Program-made: the position numbers and the translations under genes | Shown here: in pieces, positions 59,401-64,000 of the stretch | How the letters are laid out: the number at the start of each line of letters is the position of its first letter | Numbering within the stretch: position 1 is the first letter of the stretch | The notes under the pieces: model-generated | Database searches by the model: none | The model's input: only the letters and a program-made list of their open reading frames with translations | What the model was told of the DNA's origin: nothing | From: Tubiluchus corallicola | Lineage: Eukaryota; Priapulida; Priapulimorpha; Priapulimorphida; Tubiluchidae | Length of the DNA: 64,000 nt | Assembly: GCA_030141605.1 (NCBI GenBank) | Contig: JAQGDQ010000644.1 | Span: 1 to 64,000, forward strand | Direction: 5' to 3'

Positions 59401-62400
59401 TAGAAGCCCATCAGCAGATGAGCCAGGGAAATGCATTCTACCTCGAAAGAAGCGTCACAGACTAGACGCTAGTACGTCCACATTAATAAGTTTTCCACAT
59501 CTGACAAGGGTGAAGTCTTTGTGTTCTATATATTTTTGTGTTTTTTTGCCACAGACAGATACTATACACAACACTACTACTAATATTAATACTACAGGTA
59601 ATAACCAACTTCTTTTTCTCTTTTTCTAGTGCTGACGGAAATTATGAAGTCGATTTCAAATGCAACGTGGTCGTCTCGTACGATGGAATGGTCCTCTGGG
59701 TGCCTCCTGCGATCTTCGAAAGTTCCTGTGCTATTGATGTCACGTACTTTCCTTTTGACGAGCAAAGATGTGAACTAAGATTCGGTTCTTGGACCTTTGG
59801 TGCAGACAAATTGCATCTGGGACATTATGACAAAAGAAAGCACATCGATTTAACCGATTATGTAAAGAGTGGCACGTGGGACATCATTGGCGTCCCAGCA
59901 GTTTCTCCAAATTACAGCGTGAAGGCGTCAGCCGATGATGCTAATTCTGCTAACATTGTCTTTTGGGTAAAAATACGTCGAAAAACTCTTTTCTACGCTG
60001 TAAACTTGGTGATACCATGTGTTCTTTTAACTTTTCTCAGTTTGCTCGTATTTTACTTGCCGGTTGACTGTGGTGAGAAAATGACTTTGGCCCTGTCTTT
60101 GCTTCTCGCATTGGTCGTATTCTTAAATCTGGTTTCCATCATATTACCTCCGTCATCGATGGTGATACCGCTCGTGGCAAAATACTTGCTGTTCACTTTT
60201 ATAATGAACGTCATAACAATTCTGGTAACGGTTGTGGTGATTAACTGGAACTTTAGACAACCGACGACGCACACAATGTCTCCTTGGATCAGAACTCTTT
60301 TTCTTGGCTTCCTGCCAAAACTATTCTGCCTCTCGCGACCTCAACACGAACAAGATCCATTGTTACTTCTCCTGAGTAGCACAGACGCCAACAAGCTAAA
60401 CATTGATATACTAACAGGCGATCTGAGTATTAATGAGTTGCATCACCCCTCCTGTAGTCACCTTAAACCAGAACATGATATTATTATCGAGAAAGACGAT
60501 AGCGAAGGCGTGATTTCAAACGCGGAGGCTGACCGAACGGCATCTGCCATCGACTTCATTATCGAGCATTTACGCATGGAAGATGAGATACAAAAGGTAA
60601 AGTAAACTAGAAGCCGTACGTGACTACTGAATCACTACAGTCATCAGCTAGGCATAATTTGGGCAAAAGACAAATGTCGAGAGTTTAAAGAACAAAGAAA
60701 TATAATATAATAGAAATAGCTACAATTGACCTTTCAAAATGACTTGTGGTAGGCTACGTTTCACAAAAATTGACTTTTACAGTTCAAAAAAGGCTAATTC
60801 TGAAATTAATTTCTCTAAAATTTTCAGCACTTAATTTCATCCTTTTTCTATTTATTAATTTACTGTATTGCCGCAGTTCTGGTAAAGACTGACTGCCACG
60901 ATGTAGTGAACCAACAGCCACTAAGCATTGGAATGTCGCGAATACCGTAATCAGTAAATTTGCTTCATATTAAAAAGATAATATGAAGCAAAAGTTCAGA
61001 AATTTTGCCACCGTGAAAGTAAACATGTTTCTTTGACAATTCAGTAATAAGTATTCTGATGCATAGAATGCTCACATTAACCACCAGGCATATTAATGGA
61101 ACTTTAGACCACGTAAACGAGATCAGGTTAGTAACTACTGACAAACTATCAATGGCTTACAGTTCATAGGCGACTGTATGCTGTTTATTATATTTTTACA
61201 TCTTGATTATCGCTTTGCTGCAACTTCTCAGAAATTTGTCCTAGACAATCTAGATGCAGATCACACCACTACGCTTCACTGACCGCATATTAAAATACAT
61301 ATATAATATATATAATATGTACATTAAATATTTTTCTTAGGCTTCTCATAAATGCAATTCTTCGCCAGAGATTCTCATTTTTTAAATGTTGCCCCGAACA
61401 TGAAGTGGCTGTTGTACCTCGTTTGGGGAGATCTCTGGAAAAAAAGAGTAGTTAACTTACGACCTTTTAACGTTTATTCACAATTAACGTGCCTTACCTA
61501 AAACACTACATGCTGATCTGATTGTAAAGCACCTCTAACACTAGAAATTATATTCAGCCCTTATAGAAAAACGTAGTGCACCCTTCAAGATCGAGTAACA
61601 ATCTGTCTGAACCTAATATATGTCTGAACCGATAACGTGAATAACTTTACCTGCAGGTAACATATTGCCTATAGCGGCAATAGTCATTAAATACTTTGGC
61701 CACACCAATTAATGTGTTAGGTCGGTACGTCCTGAACTTCTTTTGTCGGGAAAGCAAACGTTTAACTCAGGTGACATGCAATGATTAAATCGTTACTGTT
61801 CTCCACAGATCGACAAAGTTGTAAGCATTCCTCATTAGCGACATACATTTTGTAATGTTCTTGCTTCAACAGAGAATCTGCATAGCTTGAGATGTGCAGT
61901 AAATTACTACACAATAGCTAGAAATGGCAGTTAAAACAACGGCGTTACATGACATGGTGTCAAGCCTGGGAAACAATCTGTAAACAAATATAAACGTAAC
62001 TTACCGCAATTGACGTCAAACATATTGGTCTATCGCTCCGCCTCCGCTGTAACGTAAGCACACTCAGCAGCATTCGGAACAACAGCTCACGCAGGACAAC
62101 AACTGTCTAAGGCTCTAAGCTAAACTAAACTTAACTAAACAACATGACAGTCAGAACAAATGCCTAATCAGCAGATAAACTGATTGGGCTTTTTCATCAA
62201 CACAAATATGCAAAGCAGCAGCTGTTTTTACACGAAATTAACACTTTAAGTAGGCAAAAAATGACTTTTCAATTTAAACAGAATGTAGAGACGAAGTTTT
62301 ATAGCACTACAAAATACAGAGGCTTAAATAGAATAAACTAAGCCCGTTAGCCTTGCTTTACGGTAAATGAACATCAAAAATATTAAGTCTCTCTTGCCTT

Positions 62401-63175
62401 TAAACATACGAACATCAAGCCTGCGATGTATTTTTCTATATTAACTGACCATGTGCTCGTCTGCAAGATTTATTCTGTTTTTGTATTTTTCCGTTTGTCA
62501 GGCTACGGAAATGGAATAAATTTAACTGTTCCATTCCATAGAGACCCTTATACTGAATGCCCGAGTCACATAAGTCCCAATGGTATCTTGCAAAATGGTT
62601 TAATCAGTAACTTATAGTCGTAAGCGTTGTGCATTTCTTCCTATTAAACGAAACTAGACTATGTATTTCCACTAATTCACTTGCAATTTCATTTGACAAT
62701 AATAAAATCTAGAACCAGGCCAATATTTCTCCCGCTAACTAATGAAAAGTTGAGCATTTTTCATAACAGTGTTAGTCGGAGCTGCAGCTAAATGTCCCGA
62801 ACGTACCTGCTGCAGGGATGTGTGAAATAACTTGCACGCTGATTGGACAGTCAACTAAAATGATTGACATTTTGTTAGATGTCAATTTCTTACCGGACCG
62901 GACCGTACTGCCAGCCTTACTTACCGATACCATAGTACTCATTATAAAAAAACTTTTAAACTATATTTCAGAACCGACAAGACTGGCAATTCGTTGCGAT
63001 GGTTTTGGATCGTCTGCTGTTGCTAATCTTCTTTACGGTCTCAGTAGTTGGAACAGGATCAGTTATGATGGATGAGGAGGCCAACGTTATGTCTTTTGTG
63101 GACCAAGATAATATCATCTACGTTCATAGTCAACACTATGATCAATATAATACAACTTTGAGCTCGATTATGTAG
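53433..63175 (+). CDS. Nicotinic-receptor-like cys-loop subunit (gene 4), non-alpha type, 501 aa
   Basis: Exons: 53433-53475, 54389-54525, 55681-55725, 57713-57822, 59630-60596, 62972-63175; 1506 bases in frame. A plasma-membrane cation-channel subunit and close paralogue of gene 2, with identical lengths for exons 2-4. Signal peptide about 1-18; one NES glycosylation site in exon 2; loop D Trp in LWHDYQLTW; loop A PDIVLFN; cys-loop C145-C159; loop B FGSWTF; loop C lacks the vicinal cysteines. TM1 is about 232-254; TM2 starts at Glu261 (-1') with Leu271 at 9', Asn278 at 16' and Ile282 at 20'; TM3 about 290-318; TM4 in the last exon. AATAAA at 63387-63392 is about 210 bases past the stop. The second exon is preceded by three further tandem copies of its own acceptor region. 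The first exon is the least certain. Confidence 0.86.
53948..54025. repeat. Tandem TTCTTTATAAATTATTTATAA
   Basis: Three to four units of about 22 bases, ending with TTCTTAATAAAAC. Confidence 0.85.
54197..54388 (+). repeat. 58-bp tandem repeat carrying splice acceptors
   Basis: Acceptor words ending in ACAG occur at 54211-54214, 54269-54272, 54327-54330 and 54385-54388, exactly 58 bases apart. Each is followed by the first part of exon 2 (TTTTTGCATCTACTG, GAACTACTTGTT). Only the last copy opens into the full exon. The first three reach stop codons (TGA) within about 20 codons and differ from the true copy at GACGAC versus GCCGAG. Confidence 0.9.
54389..54525 (+). CDS. Gene 4 exon 2: N-terminal helix region
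   Basis: 137 bases, phase 1 to 0, donor GTAAGC. Encodes FASTAEELLVQKLFNGYN, KLVRPVRNESEIIDV, FGLALIQIINV. Same length as gene 2 exon 2. Confidence 0.88.
54663..54864. mobile_element. MITE-like palindrome with ATGCGTGATGCGT ends
   Basis: TACGACTCCATGTGCGCG then TAATGCGTGATGCGT at the left is mirrored by ACGCATCACGCATTA then CGCGCAAATAGAGTCATA at the right; at least 29 of 33 terminal bases pair. The interior has further GCATTACGCATTACGGATCA words. In intron 2 of gene 4. Confidence 0.8.
55149..55544 (-). mobile_element. Inverted-repeat MITE, family 1, copy 6
   Basis: Ends ATAAACCTTTTCACAGTTCC and AACTGTGAAAATGCTCGTT. The most diverged ends of the six copies; interior clearly colinear. Confidence 0.82.
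55681..55725 (+). CDS. Gene 4 exon 3: 45-bp nAChR exon
   Basis: After TTATTTTTAG, before GTAAGT. Encodes DEKNQILKSNVWERY. Confidence 0.88.
55855..56042 (+). repeat. AAAAATGGCACAGGAAAA minisatellite array
   Basis: Degenerate units of 10-18 bases, some with AGTAGGTAAAAATGG extensions. In inverted orientation relative to 56943-57245. Confidence 0.88.
56340..56515. repeat. TA dinucleotide array
   Basis: About 35 uninterrupted TA units, then interrupted ATATAT tracts, lying between the two inverted minisatellite arrays. Confidence 0.95.
56943..57245 (-). repeat. TTTTCCTGTGCCATTTTT minisatellite array
   Basis: Degenerate tandem units of the reverse complement of the 55855-56042 array, including the TACTTACTTTTCCATTT spacer word. 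Phe/Cys/His-rich frames over both arrays are artefacts. Confidence 0.88.
57713..57822 (+). CDS. Gene 4 exon 4: loops D and A
   Basis: 110 bases, phase 0 to 2, acceptor ATTTTGTTACAG, donor AACAA before GTAAGA. Encodes [17 protein letters not shown] and [10 protein letters not shown]. Confidence 0.88.
57853..58475 (+). repeat. Dispersed repeat family 2, copy d
   Basis: Starts about 30 bases after the exon 4 donor, with AGGGAGACAGGACGGGATAA, and ends near CAGTTTAAGATTGGGTTCC. Colinear with copy b. Confidence 0.82.
58476..59629 (+). other. Gene 4 intron 4, second part
   Basis: No exon recognised. Around 58985-59015 the minus strand reads GCTGATGATGCCCGCTAGGG then CGAAGCC, a phrase common near the ends of some retroelements. 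The 91-codon minus frame at 58979-59254 that ends there may be a remnant, but it has no motif I can name. Confidence 0.4.
59630..60596 (+). CDS. Gene 4 exon 5: cys-loop, TM1-TM3 and cytoplasmic loop
   Basis: 967 bases after CTTTTTCTAG, phase 2 to 0, donor CAAAAG before GTAAAG. Contains NADGNYEV, the cys-loop, FGSWTF, RRKTLFYAVNLVIPC, GEKMTLALSLLLALVVFLN and an acidic loop ending EHLRMEDEIQK. Confidence 0.92.
60597..62971 (+). other. Gene 4 intron 5 (2.4 kb)
   Basis: AT-rich, no exon or named repeat seen. A small palindromic word near 60968-60990 (CATATTAAAAAGATAATATG) could fold. Confidence 0.55.
62972..63175 (+). CDS. Gene 4 exon 6: TM4 and stop
   Basis: Acceptor CTATATTTCAG at 62971, phase 0. 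Encodes NRQDWQFVAMVLDRLLLLIF with TM4 and a tail with YNTT (possible glycosylation site); TAG at 63173-63175. Confidence 0.88.
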   Translation, partial: NRQDWQFVAMVLDRLLLLIFFTVSVVGTGSVMMDEEANVMSFVDQDNIIYVHSQHYDQYNTTLSSIM

Positions 63176-63386
63176 TTACGTGTTGTTTTGGTGTGGCCTG
63201 TCAATCCAAGTTAATTTTTGATTGAGGTGTGTATGGCAGGTACTGACTGATGAGTGGCAATAAGCTTGTTGGTCACATCCAGTTCAATTTTATTATTGCA
63301 TATTGGACTGTTGATAATGTCACACGAAATGCTCCTTAACAATTTTTTGCTAATTCTACCATGATTTTTACATACGTAATTATTAC

Positions 63387-63392
63387 AATAAA
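63387..63392 (+). terminator. Probable polyadenylation signal of gene 4
   Basis: AATAAA about 210 bases after the stop, followed by T-rich sequence (ATATTTTG...TTTGTTTTCGG). Position and context are suitable. Confidence 0.55.
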
Positions 63393-63472
63393 ATAATATT
63401 TTGTAATACACATTTGTTTTCGGTGGATTCGATTAGTCTGTAGTGTGTGCTGAATGTTTTTCAGCCCTAAGG

Positions 63473-63560
63473 CAGAGGTGCAGCTAATGGAGGAGCAAGG
63501 GGAGCAACGGCGCCCCTTAGAACATTTTTCAAAATTGGCGCCTTTTCAACTATTTTTAGT
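63473..63560 (+). mobile_element. hAT-like left end
   Basis: CAGAGGTGCAGCTAATGGAG then GGAGCAACGGCGCCCCTTAG resembles the left end of 24678-25186. The right end was not found before the window edge. Confidence 0.3.
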
Positions 63561-64000
63561 TCACGTGTGCAGTTGCTGAATGATCTTTTAGTCGGCTGAA
63601 ATAGATAAAGTTCGACCTTGGTTTTACAATGGGGAGGATAGATTGTCTGGGTTAGCTTTACTTTCCAGTCAGTAAAAGAGAGTTGTCTACAGTAAGATGG
63701 ATTGTACTAAGTTACAAATTACTTTGCTAGAACGAAGCCCAGACGAAAGACACTGTTGTAGTACCTTCATGATACATTTTTCACAATCATTTTGTTTTCA
63801 TTTTACGTTAAAAATTAAAATAGTTAAATTACACACGTTATGTTTTGAGATTTTAGAGCTTACTGTAAAACTTTTTGTTGTGTTTTAATTTTAAATACAA
63901 AGTAACAAATATGTACTTCCTTTAAAACTGTACATTTCTCGTGTTTTCATTTTAAACACAAAATTAAAATGTATAATCATTGCGTTAAAAAATTGTTTGA
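63561..64000. other. Right flank
   Basis: AT-rich, no exon recognised. The 63-codon frame at 63697-63888 shows no motif. Confidence 0.5.

Overview
The window is AT-rich nuclear DNA from an invertebrate animal. The genes are interrupted by GT-AG introns. Most of the non-coding sequence is microsatellites, short inverted-repeat transposons and retroelement remnants. The gene content (non-alpha nicotinic-receptor subunits side by side, plus a DOMON/DM13 protein) and a TTAGGG-type interstitial repeat would fit a spiralian such as a mollusc or annelid. This is a guess from family content; nothing in the sequence fixes the phylum.

Layout. (1) 872-8281, plus strand: the 3' part of a Skeletor-like secreted protein with two DOMON modules and a C-terminal DM13 domain. 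Its 5' exons lie off the left edge. (2) 9986-22838, minus strand: a complete six-exon cys-loop receptor gene of the nicotinic acetylcholine receptor (nAChR) family, 515 residues, convergent with gene 1. (3) 22839-30717: about 8 kb of intergenic DNA holding transposon fragments, a TTAGGG-cored inverted-repeat element and one unassigned open frame. (4) 30718-45489, plus: a second nAChR-type gene, 512 residues. (5) 45490-53432: intergenic, rich in AT and repeats. (6) 53433-63175, plus: a third nAChR-type gene, 501 residues. In all three receptor genes the spliced coding length is a multiple of three and every intron phase matches: 1, 0, 0, 2, 0 in the same order. The first coding exons (signal peptides) were found by matching phase, donor site and hydrophobicity. 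They are less certain than the other exons.

The three receptors form a linked, locally duplicated family. Genes 2 and 4 are closest to each other; gene 3 is more diverged. All three keep the cys-loop, the loop B tryptophan, the glutamate at -1' that gives cation selectivity, and four membrane segments. All three lack the vicinal cysteine pair of alpha subunits, so none should form a classical acetylcholine principal face. They may serve as partner subunits in heteromers or may have moved to another ligand. Gene 3 has valine instead of leucine at the 9' gate position. Genes 2 and 4 have asparagine at 16' and isoleucine at 20'. Gene 4 carries a 58-bp tandem repeat that multiplies the splice acceptor of its second exon four times, and every upstream acceptor leads to a stop.

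The repeats include at least four inverted-repeat transposon families (one with six copies), two further dispersed families of about 500-600 bp, LINE 3' ends with microsatellite tails, tRNA-derived SINEs, pentanucleotide arrays built of homogeneous variant blocks, and a pair of oppositely oriented minisatellite arrays inside a gene 4 intron. No rRNA, tRNA or CRISPR feature was seen.
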